From: Oceanomicrobium pacificus
GTDB taxonomy: Bacteria; Pseudomonadota; Alphaproteobacteria; Rhodobacterales; Rhodobacteraceae
Assembly: GCF_009833495.1 (NCBI RefSeq)
Contig: NZ_WUWG01000003.1
Coordinates: forward strand, 186,001-250,000
Length of the DNA stretch: 64,000 nt
Reading direction: 5' to 3'
Shown here: piece by piece, positions 7,522-16,254 of the stretch
Layout of the letters: the number at the start of each line of letters is the position of its first letter
Position numbering within the stretch: position 1 is the first letter of the stretch
Notes under the pieces: model-generated
What the model was told of the DNA's origin: nothing
The model's database searches: none
What the model saw: only the letters and a program-made list of their open reading frames with translations
Made by a program: the position numbers and the translations under genes

Positions 7522-9345
7522 ATGTGTGGAATCGTCGGCATCGTTGGACGGCCCGATGCGGCCAGCGACATTCTCGCGGCGCTCAAACGTCTGGAATATC
7601 GCGGCTATGACAGTGCGGGTATCGCCACGCTCGACAAGGGCCATGTCGAACGCCGCCGCGCTGTCGGTAAGCTCTCGGCCCTGACCGAGTTGCTCCGGCA
7701 GGACCCGCTGCACGGGCAGATCGGCATAGGCCATACGCGCTGGGCCACGCATGGCGCACCCAACGCCGAGAATGCCCATCCGCATCAGGCCGGACCTGTC
7801 GCGGTCGTCCATAACGGGATCGTTGAGAATTTCCGCGAGTTGCGCGCCGATCTGGAAGCCGGAGGCGCGACCTTCACATCCCAGACCGACACGGAAGTGG
7901 TCGCCCAGCTCTGCGCGTCCTTTCTGGCCCGCGGGCTCGGTCCGCAGGATGCGGCTGCGGCGACACTGGCACGGCTCAAGGGCGCATTCGCGCTCTGTTT
8001 CCTATTCGAGGGCGAGGACAATCTGATGATCGCCGCGCGGCGCGGATCACCGCTCGCGATCGGGCACGGGCAGGGGGAAATGTTCGTCGGTTCCGACGCT
8101 TTGGCGCTCGCCCCGCTGACCGACAGGATCACCTATCTCGAAGAAGGCGACTGGGCGGTTCTGACGCGCGACACTGTCGAGATCTATGACGCGATGGGCA
8201 ATCTGGCCAACCGCGAGCAGCGGATCGTGTCGGTTGATGCGGTGCTGGTCGACAAGGGCACCCACCGGCATTTCATGGCCAAGGAAATCCACGAACAGCC
8301 CTCCGTGCTCGCCTATGCGCTGTCGCATTACCTCGATCCGGCCCGAAAGGCCGTGGACCTGCCCGGACCGGCGCCCGATTTCGCCGCGATGGACCGGCTG
8401 CTGCTGGTGGCCTGCGGCACGGCCTACTATGCCTGCCATGTCGCCAAATACTGGTTCGAGCAGATCGCCCGCATCCCGGTGGAGATCGACGTGGCATCCG
8501 AGTTCCGCTATCGCAACCCGCCGATAGGCGGGCGCGATGGGGCGATCTTCGTCTCCCAGTCGGGGGAAACCGCCGACACGCTCGCGGCCCTGCGCTATGT
8601 ACGCGACGCGGGCGGCCATCCGATTGCCGTGGTCAATGTCGCGGAAAGCTCTATCGCCCGCGAGAGCGATCAGGCGTTCGAGATCAAGGCGGGGCCAGAA
8701 ATCGGCGTGGCGTCCACCAAGGCGTTTACCTGCCAGCTGATCGTGCTGGCGGCCCTTGCCATCACGGCCGGCCGGCAACGCGGCACGATCGTCGCGGCCG
8801 AAGAAGAGCGGCTGGTGACGGCGCTGGCGCGCGTGCCTGCCCAGGTGGCCGACGCGCTGGGCGCGGAGGCGCATGTCTCGGAACTGGCGCGCGATCTGGC
8901 CAAGGCGCGCGACATCCTGTTCCTTGGCCGTGGCCCGATGTATCCGCTGGCGCTCGAAGGGGCGCTGAAGCTGAAGGAAATCAGCTACATCCATGCCGAG
9001 GGCTATGCGAGCGGCGAATTGAAACACGGGCCCATCGCACTCGTCGATGACAGCGTGCCGGTAATCTGTTTCGCGCCGATGGACCCGCTCTTCGACAAGA
9101 CCGTGTCGAACATGCAGGAAGTGATGGCGCGCGGCGGACGGGTGCTTCTGGCTTCCGATACGGACGGTCTGGCAGAGGCCGCGGACGGGGCCTGGGCGAC
9201 CCTGTCGATGCCGGCCTGCGATCCGGTCTGGGCGCCCATCGTCTATGCGGTGCCGGCGCAACTGCTCGCCTATCACACGGCGGTGGAGAAAGGCACGGAC
9301 GTGGACCAGCCGCGAAATCTGGCCAAGAGCGTCACGGTCGAATAG
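7522..9345 (+). CDS. glmS: Glutamine-fructose-6-phosphate aminotransferase (isomerizing)
   Basis: 607 residues; it makes glucosamine-6-phosphate from fructose-6-phosphate and glutamine, the first step to UDP-GlcNAc for peptidoglycan and LPS. The start is fixed by the catalytic Cys2 (MCGIVGIVG) and by AGGAGGAAAAGG upstream. The N-terminal class II glutaminase domain (about 1-220, with GIGHTRWATHG and HNGIVENF) is followed by two SIS sugar-isomerase domains, with SQSGETADTLAALR in the first and LEGALKLKEISYIHAEGY in the second, and the typical end DQPRNLAKSVTVE. Length is normal. gnd follows after 34 bases and is probably co-transcribed. No glmS-ribozyme core was recognised upstream. Confidence 0.97.
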   Translation: MCGIVGIVGRPDAASDILAALKRLEYRGYDSAGIATLDKGHVERRRAVGKLSALTELLRQDPLHGQIGIGHTRWATHGAPNAENAHPHQAGPVAVVHNGIVENFRELRADLEAGGATFTSQTDTEVVAQLCASFLARGLGPQDAAAATLARLKGAFALCFLFEGEDNLMIAARRGSPLAIGHGQGEMFVGSDALALAPLTDRITYLEEGDWAVLTRDTVEIYDAMGNLANREQRIVSVDAVLVDKGTHRHFMAKEIHEQPSVLAYALSHYLDPARKAVDLPGPAPDFAAMDRLLLVACGTAYYACHVAKYWFEQIARIPVEIDVASEFRYRNPPIGGRDGAIFVSQSGETADTLAALRYVRDAGGHPIAVVNVAESSIARESDQAFEIKAGPEIGVASTKAFTCQLIVLAALAITAGRQRGTIVAAEEERLVTALARVPAQVADALGAEAHVSELARDLAKARDILFLGRGPMYPLALEGALKLKEISYIHAEGYASGELKHGPIALVDDSVPVICFAPMDPLFDKTVSNMQEVMARGGRVLLASDTDGLAEAADGAWATLSMPACDPVWAPIVYAVPAQLLAYHTAVEKGTDVDQPRNLAKSVTVE

Positions 9346-9379
9346 ACCTGTCTGGCAACATAGACGAGGGAGCGGTCGC

Positions 9380-10798
9380 ATGGACGCGGATATCGGACTG
9401 ATCGGGCTGGGCGTGATGGGCGCTAATCTGGCGCTCAACATTGCCGAGAAGGGGCACAGGATCGCGGTCTTCAACCGCACCACGTCGAAGACCCATGCTT
9501 TTGTCGAGGCTGCCGGCGATCTGGCCGACCGCATCGTGCCTTGCGAAACGCTGGAAGAGCTGGCCGCGGCCATCCGCCCGCCGCGGCCCGTCATCATCAT
9601 GGTGCAGGCCGGCGACGCGGTGGACGACCAGATCGCCGCGCTGCGCCCGGTCCTGGCCGCGAACGACATCATCATCGACGCGGGCAACGCAAATTTCCAC
9701 GACACGCGGCGGCGGTTCGGCGAGCTGGCCGACAGCGGCCTGACCTTCATCGGGATGGGTGTCTCCGGCGGGGCCGAGGGCGCCCGCCACGGACCGTCGA
9801 TCATGGTGGGCGGCACGCAGGAGAGCTATGACCGCGTGTCGGACGTGCTGACCGCCATCTCCGCGAAATTCGAAGGCACGCCCTGCTGCGCCTATCTGGG
9901 CAGCGACGGGGCGGGGCATTTCGTCAAGACGATCCATAACGGGATCGAATATGGCGACATGCAGATGATTGCCGAGATCTACGGCGTCTTCCGCGACGGG
10001 ATGGGCCTACAGGCCGCCCAGATCGCTCCCTATTTCGCAGCCTGGAACCAGGGACCGCTGGAAAGCTACCTGATCGAGATATCGGCGGCCGTGCTCGACG
10101 CGACGGACCCCGAGACGGGCAGCCCGATGGTGGACATGATCCTCGACCGCGCGGGCCAGAAGGGCACCGGCCGCTGGTCGGCGATCGAGGCGCAGACGCT
10201 CGGCATCCCGGCGACGACGATCGAAGCGGCCGTGTCGGCGCGGGCCCTGTCGTCAATGAAGGACGAACGGCTGGCCGCGGCCGGCGTCTACGCACACGGG
10301 CCGGAGCCGGTCGCGCTCGGCGATGCGCTGGTGGCCGATCTCGAACAGGCGCTCATCGCGGCGAAGATCGCGGCCTATGCGCAAGGGTTCGCGGTTCTGT
10401 CTGCCGCGTCGGACGAATATGGCTGGGACCTGCCGATGAGCACGATCGCCGAGGTCTGGCGCGAGGGCTGCATCATCCGGTCGCGCTTCCTGAACGCCAT
10501 GTCTCAGGCTTTTGCAGCCGACCCGACGCCGGAAAACCTGCTCGTCGCGCCCGAGTTTGCCAAGCTGATGAAAGAGGCGCTGCCCGCGCTGCGCCGCACG
10601 GTGGCGCTCGGTGCGACCTCGGGCCTGCCGATGCCGGCCCTGTCGGCCGCGCTCGCCTATGTCAACCAGTACACGCAAGGACGCGGCACTGCGAACCTGT
10701 TGCAGGCGCAGCGCGACTTTTTCGGCGAACACGGGTTCGAGCGGATCGACCGCGAGGGCGGCGGCTTCCACGGGCCGTGGGTGCAGGGCGCGGGCTGA
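9380..10798 (+). CDS. gnd: 6-phosphogluconate dehydrogenase, decarboxylating
   Basis: 472 residues, the full-length NADP-type enzyme of the oxidative pentose phosphate pathway, converting 6-phosphogluconate to ribulose-5-phosphate, CO2 and NADPH. The start ATG follows GAGGGAG. The Rossmann motif GLIGLGVMGANLALNIAEKG opens the protein; GMGVSGGAEGARHGPSIMVGG and KTIHNGIEYGDMQ carry the substrate- and catalysis-related residues (including the catalytic Lys). The helical C-terminal domain ends with a Gly-rich HGPWVQGAG tail. It lies directly after glmS on the same strand and ends four bases before the convergent aldo/keto reductase stop. Confidence 0.96.
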   Translation: MDADIGLIGLGVMGANLALNIAEKGHRIAVFNRTTSKTHAFVEAAGDLADRIVPCETLEELAAAIRPPRPVIIMVQAGDAVDDQIAALRPVLAANDIIIDAGNANFHDTRRRFGELADSGLTFIGMGVSGGAEGARHGPSIMVGGTQESYDRVSDVLTAISAKFEGTPCCAYLGSDGAGHFVKTIHNGIEYGDMQMIAEIYGVFRDGMGLQAAQIAPYFAAWNQGPLESYLIEISAAVLDATDPETGSPMVDMILDRAGQKGTGRWSAIEAQTLGIPATTIEAAVSARALSSMKDERLAAAGVYAHGPEPVALGDALVADLEQALIAAKIAAYAQGFAVLSAASDEYGWDLPMSTIAEVWREGCIIRSRFLNAMSQAFAADPTPENLLVAPEFAKLMKEALPALRRTVALGATSGLPMPALSAALAYVNQYTQGRGTANLLQAQRDFFGEHGFERIDREGGGFHGPWVQGAG

Positions 10799-10811
10799 CG
10801 CCTCAGCCCGC
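10790..10811. terminator. Hairpin made of the two convergent stop regions
   Basis: GCGGGCTGA (10790-10798) and TCAGCCCGC (10803-10811) are a perfect 9-bp inverted repeat with a 4-base loop. The left arm ends with the gnd stop and the right arm begins with the aldo/keto reductase stop, because both proteins end in Ala-Gly with the same codons. It could act as a two-way terminator, but no T-tract follows on either strand. Confidence 0.45.
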
Positions 10812-11750
10812 CTGTTCCTCCAGCCGGTCGGTCGCGGGCGGCGGTGTCGGCACCAGAGCCGAGATCCGCGCGTAAAGATCATCGTCAAGGTCCAGATGCA
10901 TCGCAGCGAGCGCAGGCTCGATCTGCGCCGCACTGGTGCCGGAGATGATCGGCGCCGTGATGCCGGGATGTTTCGCCGTCCATGCAATCGCCGCCGTGAT
11001 CGGGTGGATGCCCGCCTCGGCCGCCAGATCGGACAGGCCCACAGCCGCGTCATGCATCCAGTCAGGCGCATAGCGCGCGGCATACATCTTGTCATGGGTG
11101 AGGCGGCCGCCATCCCCGCCACGCGCATATTTGCCGGTCAGAAGCCCGCCGCCCAGCGGTGAATAATTGTAGACCTGCACACCTTCGGAGAGCGCCATGG
11201 GCAGGATTTCCACCTCGGCCTGCCGTTTGACGAGATTGTACATCGGCTGCAGCACCTCGGGCGGCCGGAACCCGTGGGCGCGGGCAATCGCAATCGATTT
11301 CACCACCTGCCACGCGGCGAAATTTGACACGCCCAAGTGGCTGAACCGCCCGTCATTATAGAGGCTGTTCATCGCCTCCAGCGTCACCTCAAGCGGCGTG
11401 TCGGGGTCCCAGCGGTGCAGGTAGAGCAGGTCCACATGGTCGAGTTTCAGCCGTTTCAGGCAGGAATCGAACTGTTGCACGATATTGGCCTGCCCCGATC
11501 CGCCGCTCGCCGCGACCTTGGTCGCGACGATGACCTGATCGCGCTCGGGGCGGACCAGATCGCCCAGGATCTCCTCCGACCGGCCGTCTGTATAGCTGTA
11601 GGCCGTGTCGAACATGGTGATGCCCGCGTCGCGGCAGGCGGCATAGATTTCGGCGCTGGCACGTGCATCGGCCTTGCCGCCGAACTGCATGGTCCCGAAG
11701 GTGAGTTTCGAGACGCGAACCCCGTTCGGTCCGAGCGTTGTATCTGACAT
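10803..11750 (-). CDS. Aldo/keto reductase
   Basis: A 315-residue NADPH-dependent oxidoreductase of the AKR superfamily (TIM barrel). The four catalytic residues are visible: Asp48 and Tyr53 in FDTAYSYTDGRSEE, Lys78 in VATKVAASGG, and His112 in LLYLHRWDPDTP. The GVSNFAAWQVVK strand is typical of the YajO/YdjG-like bacterial group. It reduces aldehydes or ketones of unknown identity. It diverges from the MFS gene (80-base gap) and converges on gnd with only four bases between stops. Confidence 0.88.
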   Translation of the reverse strand: MSDTTLGPNGVRVSKLTFGTMQFGGKADARASAEIYAACRDAGITMFDTAYSYTDGRSEEILGDLVRPERDQVIVATKVAASGGSGQANIVQQFDSCLKRLKLDHVDLLYLHRWDPDTPLEVTLEAMNSLYNDGRFSHLGVSNFAAWQVVKSIAIARAHGFRPPEVLQPMYNLVKRQAEVEILPMALSEGVQVYNYSPLGGGLLTGKYARGGDGGRLTHDKMYAARYAPDWMHDAAVGLSDLAAEAGIHPITAAIAWTAKHPGITAPIISGTSAAQIEPALAAMHLDLDDDLYARISALVPTPPPATDRLEEQAG

Positions 11751-11830
11751 TGTAAGCCTCCCTGGTCGCGGTGATCCTTGCGCGGCGATTGACGCTGGTC
11801 AAGGTCGGGGCAAGGCCGTAGCGTGCGCCC

Positions 11831-13054
11831 ATGACGAACCGCAAATCATTGATCTTCATCATTGCCACGGTCACGATCGACGCGATCGGCATCGGGCTCA
11901 TCCTGCCGGTCCTGCCGGAGCTGATCGCGATGCTCCTGACGGAGTCCATCTCCGCCGCCGCGCTCTGGGGCGGCTGGCTGATCTTCACCTATGCGCTGAT
12001 GCAGTTCATCTTCGGGCCGGTTCTGGGCGGCCTGTCGGACCGTTTCGGACGGCGCCCGGTGCTGCTTGCCTCGCTCTTCGTCATGGGGCTCGACTATCTT
12101 CTGATGGCGGTGGCCGGATCGATCTGGCTCCTGTTCGTTGCGCGCACCATCAGCGGGATCGCGGGTGCGACGCATGCAACCGCCACCGCCTATCTGGCCG
12201 ATATCACCCCGCCCGAGAAGCGCGCCGCCAATTTCGGGCTGGTCGGCGCGGCCTTCGGGATCGGGTTCATTGTCGGGCCGGCCATCGGCGGGCTGCTCGG
12301 CACGCTTGGGCCGCAGGCGCCGTTTCTGGCCGCCGCCCTTCTGGCTTTCGCCAATGCCACTTTCGGCTGGTTCGTGGCACCCGAAACGCTTGCGCCCGAG
12401 AAACGCCGCGCCTTCGACTGGCGCCGCGCCAACCCGTTCGGGGCGCTCCTGCGGGTGCGGCATTTCCCGGTGCTGGCGGGGCTGGTGCTGGTCTTCTTCC
12501 TGTTCAATCTCGCGCTCTTTGTCTATCCGGCGATCTGGGCCTATTTCACCATCGAGCGGTTCGCCTGGTCGACGGGCATGGTGGGGCTCAGCCTTGCGAC
12601 TTACGGGCTCTTGGCGGCCTTCGTTCAGGGGTTCCTGATCCGGATCGTGCTGGCGAAACTCGGTGAGCGGCGGACGGCGATCTTCGGCCTTGTCATGGAA
12701 ATCGTCGGCCTTGTGATCATCGCCTTCGTGACCAACGGCATCTGGATCTTCATCCTGATGCCGATCACCGCGCTCGGCAACCTCGCCGGTCCGGCGCTGC
12801 AGGGCATGATGTCGAACCGCGTGGGTGATGACGAACAGGGCGAGTTGCAGGGCTTGCTGGCCTCGGTGGCCTCGGTCGGTACGATCTTCAGCCCGCTGAT
12901 GATGACCGGACTGTTCCGCATCTTCACCTATGAGGGCGCGGCCTATTACATGCCCGGCGCCCCGTTCCTGCTGGCGGCCTTCCTGACGGTCATCTGCCTC
13001 ATGGTCCTGACGCGGATCAAGCGGCTGACCGACATCGTGACCGACAGCGCATGA
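11831..13054 (+). CDS. MFS transporter, TetA-like drug/proton antiporter family
   Basis: 407 residues with about twelve hydrophobic helices. The start MTNRKSLIFIIATVTIDAIG, the motif GIGLILPVLPELI, and the loop-2/3 signature GGLSDRFGRRPVLLASLF (motif A) match the TCR/Tet family (DHA1) of drug efflux proteins. GPAIGGLLGTLGPQAPFLAAA corresponds to the antiporter motif C region. Substrate specificity cannot be deduced, and homologues of this type are common in genomes without tetracycline resistance. It diverges from the aldo/keto reductase and ends at a strong bidirectional terminator. Confidence 0.85.
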   Translation: MTNRKSLIFIIATVTIDAIGIGLILPVLPELIAMLLTESISAAALWGGWLIFTYALMQFIFGPVLGGLSDRFGRRPVLLASLFVMGLDYLLMAVAGSIWLLFVARTISGIAGATHATATAYLADITPPEKRAANFGLVGAAFGIGFIVGPAIGGLLGTLGPQAPFLAAALLAFANATFGWFVAPETLAPEKRRAFDWRRANPFGALLRVRHFPVLAGLVLVFFLFNLALFVYPAIWAYFTIERFAWSTGMVGLSLATYGLLAAFVQGFLIRIVLAKLGERRTAIFGLVMEIVGLVIIAFVTNGIWIFILMPITALGNLAGPALQGMMSNRVGDDEQGELQGLLASVASVGTIFSPLMMTGLFRIFTYEGAAYYMPGAPFLLAAFLTVICLMVLTRIKRLTDIVTDSA

Positions 13055-13057
13055 AAA

Positions 13058-13085
13058 AACGGCCCGCCTGTGTAGGCGGGCCGTT
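13058..13085. terminator. Bidirectional terminator between MFS gene and BMP gene
   Basis: AACGGCCCGCCT (13058-13069), loop GTGT, AGGCGGGCCGTT (13074-13085): a perfect 12-bp stem between two converging genes. An A-run at 13054-13059 gives a U-tract to minus-strand transcripts, so it most clearly ends the purine operon. Confidence 0.9.
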
Positions 13086-13106
13086 CCAAGCGCTGGTCCG
13101 TCAGGA

Positions 13107-14186
13107 TCAGTTGGGCAGTTCGCCCTCGATCCCTTCGACATAGAAGTTCATGCCGAGCAGCGTGCCGTCATCGGCGGTTTCGCCTTCGGCAAGCCACGGC
13201 GTGCCGTCCTGCTTGTTGATCGGACCGGTGAAGGAATGCAGTTCGCCGGCAACGATCGCGTCCTTGATGGCGGTCGCTTCAGCCTGCACGTCGGCGGGGA
13301 TCTTGTCGGAGAACTCGCCGATCTCGGTCAGACCGGGTGCGATCCCGTCCCAGGTGTCGGTGCTTTCCCATGTGCCGTCCATGACCGCCTGCACGCGGGA
13401 CACATAGTAGGGGCCCCAATTGTCGATGATCGAGGAGAGCCGTGCGTTCGGGCCGAACTCTTTCATGTCCGACGCCTGGCCGAAGGCATAGATGCCCTTT
13501 TCCTCGGCGATGGTCATCGCAGCCGGGCTGTCCGTGTGCTGCATGATCACGTCGACGCCCTGTTCGATGAGCGCGTTGGCCGCATCGGCTTCCTTGCCCG
13601 GGTCAAACCAAGTGGAGACCCAGACGATCTTGAATTCGACGTCGGGGTTGGCTTTCTTGGCGGCCAGATAGGCCGCGTTGATGCCGCGCACGACTTCCGG
13701 GATCGGGAAGGAGGCAATGTAGCCGATCTTGTTCGTCTCGGTCATCTTGCCGGCAATATGGCCGATGACGGTCCGGCCCTCGTAGAAACGGCCGGAATAG
13801 GTGGAGACATTGTCCGCCCGCTGGTAGCCGGTCGCATGTTCGAACTTCACGTCCGGGAACTGCTTGGCCACCTTGATGGTCGGGTTCATGTAGCCGAACG
13901 AGGTGGTGAAGATCAGGTCATGGCCGCTCTGGGCCATCTGGCGGATGACGCGCTCGGCATCCGGGCCTTCCGGAACGCTTTCCACGTAAGTGGTTTCGAC
14001 CTTGTCGCCGAAGGCTTCGACGACCGCCTTGCGGCCCTGGTCATGCTCGTAGGACCAGCCGAAGTCGCCCACGGGGCCGACATAGATGAAGCCGACCTTG
14101 GTCTTCTCGTGACCGTCGGCGAATGCCGCGCCGGTCAGACCGACGGCGGCGGTGGCCGCCACGGCCAGGGTTTTGACGAAGTTCAT
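13107..14186 (-). CDS. BMP-family ABC transporter substrate-binding protein (predicted purine/nucleoside)
   Basis: 359 residues. The start ATG at 14186 follows AAGGAGAG. A Sec signal peptide (MNFVKTLAVAATAAVGLTGA, cleavage near AFA-DG) precedes a basic-membrane-protein/Med domain beginning VGFIYVGPVGDFGWSYEHDQG, with MQHTDSPAAMTIAEEKGIYAFGQ in the middle. BMP proteins bind nucleosides and purine bases in the periplasm or at the membrane. It is the last gene of a run with two permeases, an ATPase and xdhABC, so hypoxanthine, xanthine or a purine nucleoside is the likely ligand (inference from context). It ends at a terminator. Confidence 0.9.
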   Translation of the reverse strand: MNFVKTLAVAATAAVGLTGAAFADGHEKTKVGFIYVGPVGDFGWSYEHDQGRKAVVEAFGDKVETTYVESVPEGPDAERVIRQMAQSGHDLIFTTSFGYMNPTIKVAKQFPDVKFEHATGYQRADNVSTYSGRFYEGRTVIGHIAGKMTETNKIGYIASFPIPEVVRGINAAYLAAKKANPDVEFKIVWVSTWFDPGKEADAANALIEQGVDVIMQHTDSPAAMTIAEEKGIYAFGQASDMKEFGPNARLSSIIDNWGPYYVSRVQAVMDGTWESTDTWDGIAPGLTEIGEFSDKIPADVQAEATAIKDAIVAGELHSFTGPINKQDGTPWLAEGETADDGTLLGMNFYVEGIEGELPN

Positions 14187-14254
14187 TGAAACTCTCCTTG
14201 TTGTCATCGTCACGGGATGGATATCCCCCCGAATGTCTTTCGTTCCGGATTGTG

Positions 14255-15187
14255 TCACCCGGTTTTGTGGAACACGCGGCCGAGCGAGGCCGGTGCGTTC
14301 AGAGCGGCACGACTGCGGTCGGCCGACATGATGACCAGCACAATAATCGTGACCAGATAGGGTGTCATGGACAAATACTGCGACTGGATGGAGATGCCGA
14401 GCGCCTGCAGGTTCAGCTGCAGGATCGTGACCCCGCCGAACAGGTAGGCGCCGAGCAGGACGCGCCACGGTTTCCAGCTGGCGAAGACCACGATGGCCAG
14501 CGCGATCCAGCCGGCACCGGCGGTCATGCCCTCGGTCCATTGCGGCACGCGGATGAGCGACAGATAGGCGCCGCCCAGTCCCGCACAGGCGCCGCCGAAG
14601 GCGATGGCGGCCAGACGGATCAGGATCACGTTGTAGCCCAGCGAATGGGCCGCGTCATGGTTCTCGCCCACCGCGCGCAGTACCAGCCCGGCGCGGCTTC
14701 GGGTCAGGAAGAGCCAGATCCCGACCGTCAGCGCCAGCGAGACATAGACCATGTAGTCATACTGGAAGAGGAGCGGCCCGATCACCGGCAGGTCCGACAG
14801 GACCGGCAGGTCGAGCTTGGGGAAGCTCGGCGGCTTGATCCCGGCATAGGGCTGCCCGATGAGCGCGGCGAGCCCCAGCCCGAACATGGTCAGCGCCAGT
14901 CCCGTTGCCACCTGGTTCGACAGGAGCACCTGCGTCAGCACCCCGAAGATGAGCGAAATGAGCGCGCCGCCGATCGCGGCGGCCACGAGGCCGAGCCAGG
15001 GCGACCCGCTCTCGACCGAGATCGCGAAACCGCAGATCGCGCCGAAGATCATCATCCCCTCGACACCGAGGTTCAGCACACCGGATTTTTCGGTCACAAG
15101 CTCGCCGAGGGCGGCAAACAGAAGCGGCGTGGCGGCCACGACAAGGCTGGCCACGAGCGCGATCGGGTTCAGTGCGGAAAAGTCCAT
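14255..15187 (-). CDS. ABC transporter permease, NupQ/RbsC-like (second)
   Basis: 310 residues, nearly all hydrophobic helices, of the branched-chain-amino-acid/monosaccharide type permease family seen in BMP nucleoside systems. GELVTEKSGVLNLGVEGMM near residues 28-46 is the family signature. It overlaps the preceding permease gene by one base (ATG inside the stop region at 15187) and is followed 68 bases later by the binding-protein gene. It forms the membrane channel together with the other permease. Confidence 0.9.
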   Translation of the reverse strand: MDFSALNPIALVASLVVAATPLLFAALGELVTEKSGVLNLGVEGMMIFGAICGFAISVESGSPWLGLVAAAIGGALISLIFGVLTQVLLSNQVATGLALTMFGLGLAALIGQPYAGIKPPSFPKLDLPVLSDLPVIGPLLFQYDYMVYVSLALTVGIWLFLTRSRAGLVLRAVGENHDAAHSLGYNVILIRLAAIAFGGACAGLGGAYLSLIRVPQWTEGMTAGAGWIALAIVVFASWKPWRVLLGAYLFGGVTILQLNLQALGISIQSQYLSMTPYLVTIIVLVIMSADRSRAALNAPASLGRVFHKTG

Positions 15188-16254
15188 CAGGCGACCTCCG
15201 TCCGGCGGATGCGGACGCGATAGGTGATCAGAATATCCATGGCGAGCAGGAAGAAGAGCAGCATGCCCTGAAAGACGCTGATCGCGGCAGCGGGCAGGGA
15301 CAGGGTCAACTGCGCGGTCTCGCCGCCGATATAGGTCAGCGCCATGACACCGCCCGCGAGCAGGATCCCGATCGGGTTGAGCCGCCCGAGGAACGCCACG
15401 ATAATGGCTGTGAACCCATAGCCGACGGGCAGGGCCGGGACGAGCTGTCCCACGGGACCGGCGGCTTCGAACATGCCCGCAAGTCCTGCGAGCGCGCCCG
15501 ATGTGCCAAGGCAGATCGCGATGATCCGGTTGGCGTTGACCCCGGCAAAGGCGGCGGCCTTCGGCGCCTGCCCGGTCAGCTTGATCTGGTAGCCGAGCAC
15601 ATGGCGGTTCAGAAGCACGTAAGCAATGACGACCGAGGCGAGCGCCACGAGGACACCGGCATGGGCGCGCGAGCCCGATATGATGATCGGCAGTGTTGCG
15701 CTGTCATGGAAGAGCCGGCTTTCGGGGAAGTTGAACCCGTCGGGATCGCGCAGCGGACCGGACACAAGCGCCGACAGGAGCAGGATCGCGACATAGACCA
15801 GCATCAGGCTGACAAGGATCTCGTTGGCATTGAAGCGGATTTTCAGGAAGGCCGGGATCATCGCCCAGGCAAATCCGCCCGCCGCACCGGCGATGGCCAT
15901 GACGGGCAGGATCCAGATGCCTTCCATTGGATAGAAGGCCAGACCGGTTGCCCCGCCGGCCAGCGCGCCGATGACAAATTGCCCCTCTGCGCCGATGTTC
16001 CAGATATTGGCGCGGAAGCCGAGGGACAGGCCGATCGCGATGAGCACGAGCGGCGCGCCCTTGACCAGCAGTTCTGTGCGCGAGAACGGGTCAAGAAACG
16101 GGTCGATGAAGATGATCCGGATCGCTTCGACCGGGTTTTTGCCGAGGATCGCGAACAGGATGCCGCCCGCGATCATGGTCGCGATGACCGCCAGAACCGG
16201 CGTCAGACCGAGCATCAGTTTCGACGGCCGCCGCCGTGGTTCAAGCCTCAGCAT
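15187..16254 (-). CDS. ABC transporter permease, NupP-like (first)
   Basis: 355 residues: a basic N-terminus, then about nine to ten membrane helices. The motif LSLGFRANIWNIGAEGQFVIGALA (here in two parts around residues 78-101) is typical of permeases paired with BMP proteins. It overlaps the ATPase gene by 14 bases and the next permease by one base, so the three are translated as a unit. Two unlike permeases plus one double ATPase is the standard makeup of BMP-type importers. Confidence 0.9.
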   Translation of the reverse strand: MLRLEPRRRPSKLMLGLTPVLAVIATMIAGGILFAILGKNPVEAIRIIFIDPFLDPFSRTELLVKGAPLVLIAIGLSLGFRANIWNIGAEGQFVIGALAGGATGLAFYPMEGIWILPVMAIAGAAGGFAWAMIPAFLKIRFNANEILVSLMLVYVAILLLSALVSGPLRDPDGFNFPESRLFHDSATLPIIISGSRAHAGVLVALASVVIAYVLLNRHVLGYQIKLTGQAPKAAAFAGVNANRIIAICLGTSGALAGLAGMFEAAGPVGQLVPALPVGYGFTAIIVAFLGRLNPIGILLAGGVMALTYIGGETAQLTLSLPAAAISVFQGMLLFFLLAMDILITYRVRIRRTEVA

